64,000 nucleotides of DNA from Macrophomina tecta (taxonomy: Eukaryota > Ascomycota > Dothideomycetes > Botryosphaeriales > Botryosphaeriaceae), in contig JAKSGN010000038.1 of NCBI GenBank assembly GCA_024180945.1, forward strand, positions 2,976,001-3,040,000, read 5' to 3'. The first letter of the stretch is position 1; every line of letters starts with the position of its first letter. Both the position numbers and the translations under genes were made by a program. Of the stretch, positions 20,025 through 32,283 are shown piece by piece. The notes beneath the pieces are model-generated. The model made no database searches. It saw nothing but the letters and a program-made list of their open reading frames with translations, and was not told the origin of the DNA.

Positions 20025-21140
20025 GGTGGTGGGATGCGCGGGCGTAAATAAATTTATAAACCCTTTTTTCTCCTCAGGTACAAATAACGAAAATTCTCTT
20101 CAATGGGCCCCCGGTTTCGTTGGTGGTGGCGCCGTTGCGCTACCCGGCGACGGCCTACCCGGCGATCGTGTGCCGGCGATGCGACAAGCGAACGTGGTAA
20201 ATGACGTCGATGGGTGGAGGGACGTGGTGTCGCCGGTTGTGCTGTTGAACATTAGTCTTGGTCTGGAAGGCTTCATGTCTGACTGGCTGGATCTGTTTGT
20301 GATGGCATGCGGTAGCGGGGCGTGGTGGTTGCAAGTCGCGTCGAAAGGAGTGTTTTATCAGCGCTAGCGACCTCAGGCAGACCGTCCACGAAGGAGGCCG
20401 AGGAACGGAGCTGGATCCCTCCAAGTACCTCCTTGACGATGGGCATGCCCTTTCAAGACCTCCCTCGCCCGGCCTGGCTTCTGCCAGATCCTCACCGCAG
20501 CATCCCGGGCCTGCCCGTCTCCACGGCCTTCGGCCGAAGCTCACCGCTCGCGCTGGCGCACCGACGACCGCGCCATCGCCGCCCCAAGTAGAGCGACACA
20601 GTGGAGTGACAATAGGGTTCGGCTCCAGGTCTCGGCACTTGCCCAGCGTGGGTCCGGCAATTGCAGTGGGCCGTCCGTTGCTCACGGTCCATCACTGACG
20701 GGCGTTGTTCCGGACGAGGCTGTCACTGGCGTGTTTTTTTATGTTCGGTTTCGGGCCGGGCGACGGGTGTGGCGTGCACCAGCACCAAAAAAAAGGGGCC
20801 TCGATCTCGGTCGGAGACTGCCTTATCTCATGCTTGCAACATGATGTGACGTCAGGAGACCCGTCTTCCAGAACAATCTCGTCGTCATATGCCGGCGTTA
20901 GCGCGCAGCAGCTACATTACCGTTGCCCGGGCTCCCGGGTATGTTCATGGAGGGTATAAGAACCACGGCCCTGGAATCCCGCTGCGGCTGGCTGCTTCTT
21001 GCTGCAGGTTGCCTTTTGCCGATCATCCTATCTTGCATTTCATCAATCGAGCGCCCTTATCTCAACGATACGAATACTAGTACGGAAAGGGAAGGTTTTG
21101 CCGTCGACCGTCTACAGAAGAGCTCTCCCATCATCGCACC
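20025..21140. other. Intergenic; promoter of the phenolic acid decarboxylase at right end
   Basis: No supported gene; a 176-codon minus frame at 20155-20685 has no recognisable feature. TATAAG at 20954-20959 lies about 185 bp upstream of the decarboxylase ATG and may be its TATA element. Confidence 0.4.
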
Positions 21141-21818
21141 ATGGATCCCGAGACGAGAGCGCAGTGGGAGAAGGATCTGAAAGACCTGCACATGGTCTAC
21201 GACTACAATGCGAAGGACGAGCAGGGGAACCCGGAGAAGTGGAGATATGAGATCTGGTTCCAGATGGAGGTGAGTCTGCCTCGATAAGGAAGAGGCGTTC
21301 CGGCGGCAGAGATATGCTGATAAGGAGATAGGACCGTGTCGTCTACAAGATCCACGGCGGACCAATGGCCGGCCGCGCCAACTTTCAGACCTGCAGTTTT
21401 CAGTGCATCCGCCCCGGCGAGCTGTGGCAGTGTAATTGGCTGGAAGGTCTGACGCCTTATCGATGGAAAGCTTTGAGGCTGTGACTAAGCTGCGTGGATA
21501 CAGAGACCGGTACCATCGTTTCCCTCGTTTTTGATATCCCCAACAAGAAGGTCACCACCCTGATTGCGTTCTCTAAAGGTAAGAAATGCGTGCCGCTGAT
21601 AAGGAACTGCCGCTGATGTGCGCTCAGGGCACTGGGAACATGCCGAGGAGGCGCATGGCGACAAGCGTAATCCGAAGGACTTGGAGAGATGGAGGGGCCT
21701 TGCCAGAATAGGATGCCACACTGACCGCAAGATGCTGCCTGAGCAGGCCGATATTCTCGAGGTGTTCCATGGTAAGGGAGACCTCGAACCCATTGAGCAT
21801 GATTGGCCCACTTTGTAG
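21141..21818 (+). CDS. Phenolic acid decarboxylase
   Basis: Four exons (introns 21270-21331, 21447-21503, 21579-21627) encode 169 residues, the usual length of the PadC family. The series DLHMVYDYNAK, WRYEIWF, YKIHGGPMAGR, WLEETGTIVSLVFD and PEQADILEVF follows the order of bacterial PadC proteins. The conserved Tyr pair near residue 20, the Arg of MAGR and the Glu of the ETGT motif correspond to known active-site residues. The enzyme decarboxylates hydroxycinnamic acids (ferulic, p-coumaric) to vinyl phenols, a detoxification step for plant-wall phenolics. No signal peptide, so cytosolic. The start sits in good context (CACCATGG). Confidence 0.92.
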
Positions 21819-21884
21819 AGCGTAAAGAACAATCCACTTCCCGGATTCCAAATGCCAATCCATCAGTCCGAATCGGAGGACGAA

Positions 21885-23119
21885 TCAAAAGATAGAACGA
21901 ACCGGTTTTGGGTTGGAGCGTACCGAAGACACTGTTTTGATATCTTTTACCGAGAATCTCGCTTGGATCTGCATTTCGGTCGTAATGTCGTATAGCTCTT
22001 TTTGTTTCAGTATCACGTGTACCTGATGAGCATCCAGGACGGGAGAAACATTAGCCAGCGCATATGCCTGCGGGTCTAAGAGAAAGTCGTGTGACGAGCA
22101 AACAGAGTGGTCTTCCATAGTGGCCCCGTACAGTTTTCTATTGTCGGCCAAGCTCCGTACCTTCATGTTCCTGATCGAGTCGGTCAGACTGCAGACGCTT
22201 TTGTCAATATCTGCGGCTTTCTTTCTCTCCGGACCTAGCCCGATCTTTTGCAATTCCAAGATCAGAGATCCAAAGCAAAGAGCGTTGCAATTTGCTACGT
22301 CATCCGAGTGAGCCCTCGCAGTGTACCGGCAACATGGGCGCGATGCGACCGAACCCATGTTGGTCTTGAGGTAGTCATCCAAGCGGAGGTAGATGCGCCG
22401 GACCAGACTACTGATCATCTCCAGGCGCCGCTGTAGGATGCTCTCTAGATTCTTATTAATTGACAAAGAGCGCCCGCTTGATAAACTCGCCTACTTACCG
22501 AGAATGCCGGGAGGAAAGTGGACAGCTTCACTCATCGGATCCAGAACTCGGCCACCAGGGGCGACGCATTTTCCGTCTCCATTGACGGAGGCATTTTTGG
22601 CCAGGTGCGACGCGATATCCACGAAGATATCCGCCCTGCCAAACGCCCAGGCGACGTATAAAAGCTCCTCAGAACCGGGCTTGTTCACCCATACTTCTGC
22701 CCGTTTCAACCATCCCTCAACCCACGGCCGCACCAGCTTTGTAGCCCGTGCTTCTCCGTCAGAACGGCCAGGTGGAGGAGGCTGTGGAATGATAATGTCG
22801 AAGGGACCTTTTCGAAGTGGAAATGAGCGATGTTGAGCAAGATCTCGAGGGCGCCTGGATCATCATTGGGGAGGGGAATGACGCGATCATCTCCAAGGGT
22901 TCCTTCTTTGAAGCGGCTGTGGGGATTGAGCATGCTCTTCCAGGCGCTGCAAACGAGCGACATGGCCTTCCAGGAGACAACTAAAGTTCTCTCATCGCCA
23001 CCCGGGCCGAGTAGGAGTCGTGTCTCGCCATCCTGGTCGAAATAGGTTATCTATTGACCAGTTGTGCGCCGGCCTGCAGCGGCGCCCCTTTCATCGGGCA
23101 CGCTCGGGTGCGGATCCAT
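21885..23119 (-). pseudogene. BTB-type protein gene, inactivated paralog
   Basis: The minus strand reads MDPHPSVPDERG from 23119, then TAG at 23051-23053, then LVVSWKAMSLVCSAWKSML (BTB/POZ-like region) and LLHLAVLTEKHG. A one-base loss near 22741-22748 then shifts the frame, which resumes as VRPWVEGWLKRAEVW. An intron at 22445-22498 joins PPGIL to ESILQRRLEMIS. The architecture, intron position and phase match the intact gene at 52902-54048 (there ALVKPWIHDW and TGIL/ESIGTVRQQ). The stop is consistent with CAG to TAG. Two lesions make this copy non-functional, although the C-terminal exon remains open. Confidence 0.8.
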
Positions 23120-24221
23120 CGTGAGCAGCAGTTGTGCGAATGCCAAAGGCAATGGGGCAGCGAGGGGTGTCTGATCCTGTGGCTGGCGGGATCGACCAGT
23201 AGCGGCGGGATCGACGGGCAGCCGGCGGGTGACGGGTGAGAAGGAAGACGCGTCTTGGTGCGGGGGAGTTTCGCGTCGCGCGTTTGCAGGGGACCTCCAA
23301 CCGAGGCCGATGTCTCCATTCACCAGTCAATACTCCTATCACCGAAACTTGTGAATTATTACAGCATGGCGTAGCGTATTGTTGGCTGCTTTTCTTAGTA
23401 CCCTCCACTGATGCTCCTCACCCGTGGTCCGCCGCCACGAGTCGCATCACCCACCGACAGTTTGCTCCGCTCAATGCAAATGTGAAAGTTGCCGCATCAT
23501 TTCAGCCCAAAGTAATCGAAATCTAGGTGTGCCTCCCTCACGGACATTTTGAGTTCTGATCTGGGATGGTTTCTCCTGTTTTCCAACACTCTCCGGCATG
23601 TGCATCCTCCCTTTCCATTCCGAGCCTGGTCGCAGCCAAGCAATGGTCAGCTCCTCCCCTCTAGCCTCCTGTTCTTCTCGCCCCGACGCTTCCGCCAACT
23701 CATCACGGACCAGCCGATCCTACCAAACATGCGTGGATGAGGTCACATATAATTTTCGAAAGCTGTTCGAGGTGGAACGCCAGGAGCCCACTCTGCGACA
23801 AAACTGTGTCTCGCGGGAAGAAAATGCGCTCTGGCGTTTGCAAGATGCATCGATATATCCGACTGTCTATACGGCAAGTATTAGGTCATGGTTGGCGATA
23901 CGAGCGACATGCGGGCTCATACGGTTGAAACATGAGCCCCCTGGATCCCAACCCCTGAGCCACATCATGGCGCATATAAAAAGATGCGTGCATTCTTGCC
24001 GCTGAGTTATTCGTCTCTTATCTCCTTTTCGCGTTTGTTCCCTAGCTCCGCCCCGCCCCGCCCCGCCCCGCCCCGCCCCGCTCACCTCCACTTCCTCACT
24101 CGTTGGCGCTCCCACGGCCCACATCCTGACCCGACCATCAACACCAACAACAAAAACTTTTCTACATCAACAACGCCACCACCAAACAACATATCATGCT
24201 CTTGACACCAGCAAAAGAGTG
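23120..24221. other. Intergenic with a CCCCG repeat
   Basis: No gene recognised. Short frames of 60-135 codons overlap on both strands without domains. The right part contains the (CCCCG)n run and the flank of the tRNA gene. Confidence 0.4.
24050..24080 (+). repeat. (CCCCG)n microsatellite
   Basis: About six uninterrupted copies of a CCCCG pentamer. Isolated short tandem repeat, no coding role seen. Confidence 0.9.
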
Positions 24222-24320
24222 TTCCGTCGCCGGGAATCGAACCCGGGCCTTGCCGGCACTTGTAAGTGAGATGACTCTCGAGCTGAGAGCGGCAAATCCT
24301 AGCCCCTAGACCACAACGGA
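24222..24320 (-). tRNA. tRNA-Glu (anticodon CTC) with 27-nt intron
   Basis: On the minus strand the gene begins TCCGTTGTGG at 24320 and ends with GGTTCGATTCCCGGCGACGGA-like T-arm and acceptor sequence. The acceptor stem TCCGTTG/CGACGGA pairs with one G-T. The anticodon stem TGCCG/CGGCA closes a loop with anticodon CTC. A 27-nt intron (24257-24283 on the + strand) sits one base 3' of the anticodon, the canonical nuclear tRNA intron position. B-box GGTTCGATTCC is intact. Confidence 0.95.
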
Positions 24321-25811
24321 TGCGGTGATCTACCTCGATATCTCAAGGTGTCTCTCTCAGATTTCTGGAAGCCACGTTCCCTAACAACCATGATATTCCA
24401 CGCCATATGTCCATGCCCCGCAATTGGTTGGATGGAGCTCAATGGTTGACGCCATTTGAAGCTGCAGGGTCTCCTCGGCAGAATCACTAAGGTCTGTAAT
24501 CTGTACGATGTCAGGAGCTCGCATGTAAATATTTTCTACTAAAAAGAGCATAAAGGCATTTTGTAACGAGTCCGCCTTATTTTTTTTTTTTTTTTACCCA
24601 TTTTTCTTTGATCGAAGACCTCATAAGCGTAGGTCCTGTCTTCCCGACCCGTGTATCAACATCTGAACCCCAGCCAATTCCGCACATTGGGCGCCGCGTT
24701 CCTGTCTTAATGCTTCGTAAACACTTGTTCGCACGGTCCTCCCAAGGCGTAGACTTTGCTAATTTGCTGTAATACCAAGTCTTTTCAGAGACAATGAAAC
24801 GAACGGTGCTGAACATTGAGCGCCTGAGATCACCACCGGTCTCCACGGCGTAAGGCCTTTATCGTGAGCGGGCACACCGCTCAAATTTCTACATCATGCC
24901 ACTAGTATGTATGGAAATGAGACTTGGGATTGGACGAATTCCACAACTCGACCGCGTCACCACAGGGCGGTGCGCAAGCCGCAAGGAGAGCGGGAAGCTC
25001 CTCTCCACGTGGTTTCCGAGATCCCAGGCCGCATTGTGTACGCGTCGGCCTAAACTTTGTCCCTGATAAACATCGCTGTAATTCTGGTAGCTTATTACGC
25101 CACTATCGCGGGGAACCTGGGGCAGTCGGTGTCCAGCATCCCCGAAGCTCCGACAGAAAAAACGTTTTCGCGTAGCTCGTACGAGACCAGCAGAGTTGGT
25201 GATGTTATTCGAAGCGCCTGGTAAGGTTCCAATACTGTGAAGATAAGTGGACAGTCTCGGAATCAATCTCGGACATGAGAAGAGATCAGCTGGGGCACAC
25301 CGTATTCACCGAAGACTGTCAAAGGAGATGGTCCAGGTCTGCGGAAAACGTTTCAGAGGGGATTCAAGTCATTTTCGGAGGCTCGAATCTCCTCCATTAC
25401 CCCTCCTTCGGCAGTTCGGCGGGTGGTTTAATATTCCGCGGAGATCCGCTCCCGCTCGTATTCGTTCCGAGTTCGCTCGTACACCTCAACCGCACAGGGC
25501 ACAGCCACTAGTAGGCTTAGCTACAAAGCGTGAACCACTCAAGGCCAGTCCTTCACTTCTGTACCCCTTCTTCCCAGTTCTTGATGGCAGACCAAGTTTC
25601 AAGATGGCTCGGCTTAGCTTGATGGCATCAAGCATGAGTAGGGAGTGAAGATAACGCAGGCTGAGCCTCAACAGCTGTCGTCAACCTCTGCTCATGCTCG
25701 AAGCCTAGAATAATCAAGAAGTGTGTATAAGTGTCAGGCTTCAGAAGAAGAGGAGGAATGATCCAAGACAGAACCGCAACCTCCACTACACTCGGAGCAC
25801 TCGTTTCTACC
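24321..25811. other. Intergenic, nothing recognised
   Basis: Contains a T run at 24580-24595 and short frames without domains (for example 24889-25266 minus). The last ~100 bp is the promoter and leader of the following Cys-rich gene. Confidence 0.4.
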
Positions 25812-26522
25812 ATGAACATGCAATTCATCACCCTCGCTTACATCTACCTCCTTACGAGCATCACTTTTGCCCAAGAGGTAGACTGGCGAGATATCCCAGG
25901 TGTCTGCTACCCAGTCTGCTGGGAAGTAGCCTCTCTCTCGCAAGACTGTGCCTACACCAACGGCAACAACTACATCGACTGCGTCTGCAACAACGACGTA
26001 GCCCCTAGGTGGATTCCTAACTGTCAAGCATGCATTGCCGCAGTCTGGAGAAAGGATACCAGTAAGTCAAAGTGGTTTAGGATTCCGTAAACCTCCTCAG
26101 AGCTCAAAATTCGGATGCATAGACGTCAACAGCCTGCTCAACTCCTGCTCGTTCACTTCCACCACATGGACCGGTGCCACAACGACCACTGGATCTGGGA
26201 CCGCTGCTCCAACAACGGACACCACAACAACTGGTGAAGGTACGAGCACGCCATCCTCCTCGTCCACTTCCGTGTCCAGGACCTCCAGTGGAACCGTAAG
26301 TCGCCACCGCCCTTGCACTGCAAGAAACACACCTCCTAACCTTTGTAACCGCAACAGCGATCCTCGGGATCCGCCAGTACGACCGACACGGGTAGTGCCA
26401 CAGCGGCAGGCGCCAGCCAGGCCACGAGTAGTGCCAGCGACTTCACCGGCGCAGCAGCTCCTGTCGCGACCGCATGCTTTGGAATGGCCGCAATGCTCTT
26501 GGGCTTGCCAGCCATCCTCTAA
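25812..26522 (+). CDS. Cys-rich, Ser/Thr-rich GPI-type surface protein
   Basis: Three exons (introns 26062-26122 and 26296-26357) encode 195 residues. The ATG at 25812 starts a clear signal peptide (NMQFITLAYIYLLTSITFA). The mature N-terminus has eight cysteines (VCYPVC, DC, DCVC, NCQAC, SC) within about 70 residues, followed by a Thr/Ser-rich, presumably O-glycosylated stalk. A C-terminal hydrophobic tail (ACFGMAAMLLGLPAIL) is typical of GPI-anchor addition. Eight cysteines recall CFEM domains, but the spacing does not fit well, so I do not assign CFEM. Probably a cell-wall or effector-like surface protein of unknown function. Confidence 0.8.
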
Positions 26523-29482
26523 GACCGCGCAAGCCGTATCCCTACGGCAGAGCCGTCAAAGCCGAGTATGTTTCTCGGGACTTGGTTATGTGCGCTACTT
26601 TGTAGGGCCTTCGTGCGATTGAAATGTCGTCTTTTTTCTGCAACCCGATGGAGGATTAGGATCCCGAACAACTGTTGGACTTGGACGCTCCTTCTTGTAT
26701 TTGACGCTGATAACTGGGTTCATAGCTCATTATTACCAAACTACAATTTCTCGCATACATTTGCATCAAACGTAGCTGAAAAGGAGTTGACGTCTTCGCG
26801 CTTACCTTTCATGATGGTCCTCTACTGTTTACATATCCAGAATCCTTTTCCGGTGGGGCGCGCGTCTGCGGGCTATGAGGTGACAGCACCAGTAACAGCA
26901 CCCACACGGCTGTTGATTTAACTACAGAGAGCCGCAGTAATTTGCTGTATGTGTCTTACCCTCAGGAGAAGTGCATTTACCCGCGCCGTGAGTGTGCCCA
27001 CAAGTGAGTTGAACCGCCGGGCAGGTGCGGCGTGCGGGAGTTCTGATTGGTCAGGTCTGCCCTGACGACTCAACCCGTGATGACAACGTCTGCAAACACA
27101 TGGTTTATTACCGAAGGTCTCATGAGTCTGAAGATCGTGCCTCTGCCTGAAGTCAATGCCGATTTTGGTCTATTGAGATATTCTTGTTAGGGCCAATCCG
27201 TCTCTCTGCTTTAACGATGGCACCCATCAATAGAGTGTCTGTAACCAGTGTTGACGCAGCACTTAGCACCACATCTGAGGCGGTATAATATCTTGCTAGG
27301 TGATTGCACGCGTGTGTATTCTGCTACACGGGCAATTTCCTAATGGGGTTGATGTTAAATATTTTGCCCGAGTTCATTTTCGATGAGTGGGCAACGAATC
27401 AGTGCAGCGGGTGAAATTGCCACCTCCCAGAGAGCTGCTAAGGGGCTCAGCCATTGGTCTGAATTTTCAGTTTTCTAGAGCAAATATCCTGTGAGACGCT
27501 CTAAGCGCGGTTGAGCTATAATTGGTCGTCACTCATGCTCGGTGACCTAGGGTAGGCATCTTAGAGTACTGGAAACGAGGCGAACGGATCGCGTTACTTC
27601 AGGTACGACCAGGCCCCATCTCAAACACAACAGCAGCGTAGTCGGCCTGGGAAGGCCGAGGCGAGCGGGTCGAAGGATAACGTCAGATCTTCAATTCTAG
27701 TTAGCTTCATTTCATCCGTTCGGTATAATGCAGGTAGATCATTGCCTGTGCCAAGTCAAGAAGGGTTATCCGGCACGTTCGACCGCCGAGAGTCTAAATA
27801 TCCCTGGACCATGTGCCGAAAATCCAGCACAGATCTTTAGCGTCGTTCCTCCCATGGACGGTGCTGATAGGTTCTGACGCGTCTCGATTTGCTTTGGCTC
27901 TCAGTCGGTACGAACTCTCGTTAGAGTCATTTCAGTCACCTCGAGTCCAATGCAACTTTACCAGCCGAAGCCATCCCTCCTTTTTCTGCATCGAGCTGTG
28001 CGAGCAGGTGGAGGTGGCACGGTCCCTGAGGGTTCTCGATCCTGGGCAATATTGCTGGATACATATCATCGATATATAAATGAGGCAAAGCTACAGTCAG
28101 AAAAATCTAAGAGAGTCCTAATATTGCAGCCCAAGCATCACGCCGTAGAAAATGGATAGTGTTCCACCTGCGATAGTACAGAATTATGTTGCGAACAATG
28201 CTGTGCGATGAACTTTCTCTTGGCTTTAGGACCAATCAGGACGTACCTGTGGAGGTATGTTGTTTAATAATCTAGCATTAGTGGTATGTTTTTCCGTACC
28301 GGTGGAGACAGTTCCGGTGTTGGCTCTAGGCTCTCACACAGCCGGATTTTAGGTATCTTGGCGCTTGAGTCTCGCCTCGATTGCCACAGTTGCTCGCATG
28401 CACACCAATCGAAGAGCGCTAGTTCATTTTCGCTTTTGCAGAGATTCCTGCTCTTCTAGTAACGGTATCATCATAGAGACAGAGAGCGGACAGTCGAATG
28501 ACCCGGTTCCTATCTACAAACACAGTGCTTCGTATCCGGCCGGTTAACCTGACACTACTCTTTTAAGCGGAGCATGTAGGCTCTCCGCGGATAAAGCATC
28601 TAATCAAAAGAGGGTATGTTTTACGATAACTCGCGGTCGAGGAGGCTGTAGCGAATGAGGCCGCAAAGCGTCGCGGCAGCTCGGACGGGGAGTGAACGCC
28701 ACCCGGACCGGCCCACTGAAGGATGACGTTCCCTATGGCTTTTGCCGCCGGCCCGCTTGCCTCGCACGCATAAATATAGTGCGTAAGGCTCGAGCTGCTG
28801 AATATAGTTTTGGACGCGGGTGCGTTTATTTCCTGTCCGGCTAGGTAACAGTCGATTATTGCGGAAGGAATGCCGAAGAAACATGAAGGCACGGCAACGT
28901 AGTTCGGCCTCGGGATGCATTTACGGCTCGTCCATGACCTGTCATAACACAAAATTAATAGAGCGGAGAGCCACTGCTGCCGTGCTCTACATTTTTAGGA
29001 TTGAAGGTAAGACTATGACACTGGATGCCTCATATATGAAATTCCGCTTCCTATGATCAACCCGATCGAGCAGATTCCACCGTCGCTATCTCGCATGCTC
29101 TGCCAAGTGTTTATGGCCACTTTGAAACTGCCAAAAAAAAAAAAAAAAACCTATTTTACAAGAGAGACCAAATCAGATTGCCGTATTCATACTTCTCCAC
29201 GAAATAAAGACCAGGCCCTTGCTTACTTCCAATAAAATTTCTGTTAGATGCCGAAGCTGGTATTAGATTCGATGTTGGCCTGTTTTAATCTAAAGCGAGA
29301 GAGAAAAGAAAGGGGTGGGGATAATGGAAGAAAAAGTGTCCCGATATAACGCCTCAGTCGCCGCTGGCTTGGTTCGCGACGGTCTGATCTTCACACAAAC
29401 ATTCTCAGCCTTATCCAGACCACCCTCAAATACCCCCGATTTTCGCAGTCTTTCTGAGTAATACAGCATTCCCACAATGTAT
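26523..29482. other. Gene-poor region, 3 kb
   Basis: No gene could be supported. Frames are short (90-130 codons) and lack domains, splice partners or signal peptides, including 27813-28079 plus and 28563-28952 minus. An A run lies at 29133-29149. An open frame at 29290-29607 minus touches the 3' end of the rhodopsin-like gene in another frame and might be an alternative C-terminus of it. Confidence 0.4.
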
Positions 29483-30732
29483 CTATCCACAAAGCTGTTG
29501 TTCATCCGCACCGTCCTCCATCTCTCTGGCTGTGCCTCGAGCAGTGCACGTGCGTATTGCGTAATTGATATTGCGGAAGATGAGCCACCAACAAGGGAGG
29601 TAGCCAAAAGTCAGGCCCAAGTGCGTCTGGATAGCCAAGAGGTTGTAGTTCCACACGCTCGTCCAATACACGTCGCTGGAGGGGAAGACAACCATTGCGT
29701 TGTAGCACAGGCGACATACTCCAGGAACACATATTCTGCGATGAGGGGAAAGAGAATCAGTCACATTAGTCGCACTATCATTACTTCCATGAAAACCGAA
29801 AGCTTCCGGCGCATGAGCAATGATTCCAATGCGAGGCATCGTGGAAGTGGAAAAGGATCGTTTTGCTTACACCCATCCCATGGAGAACAGACACGCAACT
29901 CGGACACGTTGCCTCAACGGCAGTTTCAGTTTCTGTATGTATTTTATCGGCCAGAGGAATACGATAAGATCATTCAGAGTGCGGAGAGCTCCTCCGGCCA
30001 GTAGCAGCACCTTATGATCTATGCAGACGTTCCTAGACGCATGGAAATAGCGGTCGGATGCCGTATAAGGAATGCATTGAGCAAAGTTAACAACTTGAGG
30101 CACCACTGTGCAGATGCACCACAACGTTGAAAATGCGATGATAACTTGGCAAAACCGTTCGTTCGACACGTGTAAGCGGAATATCCGAGCATATGCGATG
30201 ACAACGGAGAAGTTCGTTAACGCGACGCCCAAGGAGTAGAGGCAAGCACAAGCCAACTCGAGCTGGTTACGAATCAGTAAGGCCAACGACGAACAGAACA
30301 GGACATAACAGACCCTCATACTTATTGGAAGCCACGCTTCCAGGACATCGTATGAATGGTGACCGAGTCCGTAGTTTACCCACGTAAGCGTGACGCATGT
30401 ATTGGAGATGAGGCACATCTACGGAAGAGACCACAGATGCACTGTTAGCTTTCTGGCAGCATTTGAGACTTAATGAACACGGAGAGTGCGGTGAGGGGTG
30501 TCATCTTCGCCCACTGACGTACCCAGGCCAACAAGGCAATCCAGTCATCCCAGCCGACCATTGATCTTAGCACAGATCTACTGTAAAAACGCCCAATCAC
30601 TGCCGTCGTCATGACTACTGCAAGCGGTATGTGGACACCAATGAGTGAACTGGACCGGGTTGAAGGGTTCTGGTGATTCTCTGGCGGCCAATTGATACCC
30701 TCCTCTGGCATGGAGAGGAGCTGCCCGAGCAT
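29483..30732 (-). CDS. Fungal rhodopsin-domain (Pth11-like) integral membrane protein
   Basis: Three exons (introns 30419-30522 and 29736-29870) give 336 residues. Hydrophobic segments follow in order: SLIGVHIPLAVVMTTAVIGR, then VGWDDWIALLAW (the WDD signature of the family), YGLGHHSYDV, NFSVVIAYARIF, LWCICTVVPQVV, and LNDLIVFLWPIKYIQKLKLP followed by RVRVACLFSMGW. The last segment, after FPSSDVYWTSVWN, contains LGLTFGYLP. This is the layout of the fungal rhodopsin-domain family, about seven membrane spans, whose members include Pth11-like receptors and many proteins of unknown role. There is no CFEM domain. The C-terminal end is uncertain because a second open frame overlaps it. Confidence 0.75.
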
Positions 30733-32283
30733 TGTAAACTCAGAAAGGGGCCGTTATTGGCGAGGCGCGGCTGGAATGACTGTGCACGGCGCGGATCCTG
30801 TTCTTGTGGGGTTCGAAGAGGTCGTAAACTTGTGCAGGTATCGGAGATTCCGACAATGTCTTCTTGTCTCACGGTCTTTATAAATGCTTTCAAGCTGTAT
30901 TCTGACTCTCTCGCCGTCCTAGCCCGGTTCATAATGAAGAGACGGGAAGCGGTGACGGTCCACAACCGTCTACTGCTGACAGGCATCATGCCTTCTGGCC
31001 GCTGTGCCCCCTTGCTTTTCTAAACAAACAATGTCACCTGCGTTACTGCGGCGGCAGCTGCCTAACGAATGAGATTGTGCGATCATCAGAATTCTTGAGA
31101 CTTCAATCGGATCGATCAGTCCTACGCTTCTGGTGATTTCAGTTCTCGAGAAGGTATCGAAAGTATGCCGTGCGGAGACTGGCGCAGTAGCGCCGGGGCT
31201 GCACCTTCATGACTTGATTCGGGAAGAATGACCTAACTAGTACACAACTGGTGCAACACATGCACGCTACATTAGAGGCATTCTTCAAATGTTGCAGTTC
31301 CTCTTAGGGAGCACATCGGGCGCGTTTTATTATCGATGCGAACATTTTTGAATGATAGTTGGGGGTGAGCAGCTCGTTATCTGGTCGTAGGAATCCGCTC
31401 ACTTTAGATTCCACCATTCAATCGACAAACATCCTAGCGACTTCTGCGAGCCGATGTGGTGGTATGGTATCCAGCCTCCGAGGGGGAGAGAGAGAGAGAG
31501 TCACACACGGTTCACGGAACAGGAAACTCCGGTACTCATTTTGGGCATTCAATGACGGAAAGTCACGTATGTGGCCGCTTATACCTACCGGCTGCAGGTC
31601 GTCCGAAGTGGCCTTACTAAACTATATTTACTCCGAACTCCGAATAATCTTGCTTACTCTGGTATATAATCCCGATCCCAGAAAAACCTTTTTCACCATG
31701 ATGACGCCTCAGCTCAACTTCAGTACGAGCCTCTTGAAGTGCAAAAATAGGGTTACGCTAGGGATTGTGCCGTGAATGGCCTTATTTGCGGAAAGGAATT
31801 CCATGAGAAAACAAAGTAACCTGCCTTGCGATAAATCTTCGTGAGACACAAATACTTCGGATTGTGCGCTGGGGAACGAGCTAACAGTGATGAATGAGTC
31901 TTGTAATGGTGCTGATGAGAAAAATAGGGGGAAAAAGCTCTGAACCATCAGTTCAACGCTGGTTATGGTGGGAAAACTCCTACGCGTGACGTCTCAACAT
32001 GCATTTGCAAGGTTTCCGAAGACATACGCGTGACGCCCGTTCCATTACTCGGGCTCATCTATACATTTTTTTTTCTCCGACGAACGGACGGTTGCCAGGC
32101 GAGTCATCCGACACAATGCCGCCCGCCCATCCACACCACCATGGACCATAGATGCACAGCGTAATCGCCGGCAGGGGGGCGACCCGAAGGAACAAGAGAA
32201 GTAAATCTTAAGACGACCAAATCGCTGTCAATGCTTCACCCTACGCCGATGCCTTAACGTTTTTTCTCCATCCCCTCCCCCGC
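30733..32283. other. Intergenic, nothing recognised
   Basis: Contains a (GA)n-like run near 31486-31500 and short frames without domains (for example 31359-31775 plus). The left end is the promoter of the rhodopsin-like gene; the right end is the 3' flank of the sucrose transporter. Confidence 0.4.

Noticed and set aside
20155..20685. 176-codon minus-strand frame
   Set aside because: No domain, signal or splice partner, and it opposes the promoter region of the decarboxylase.
24050..24080. CCCCG repeat as a possible telomere-like or CRISPR-like array
   Set aside because: A 5-bp perfect microsatellite without spacers; CRISPR is not expected in a eukaryotic genome.
24924..25175. Membrane-protein-like + strand reading (ALINIAVILVAYYATIAG)
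   Set aside because: The hydrophobic stretch is flanked by stops in the same frame and has no start or splice support.
25812..26060. CFEM domain in the Cys-rich GPI-type protein
   Set aside because: Eight cysteines are present, but two CxxxC/CxC pairs are in positions that do not match the CFEM spacing I know.
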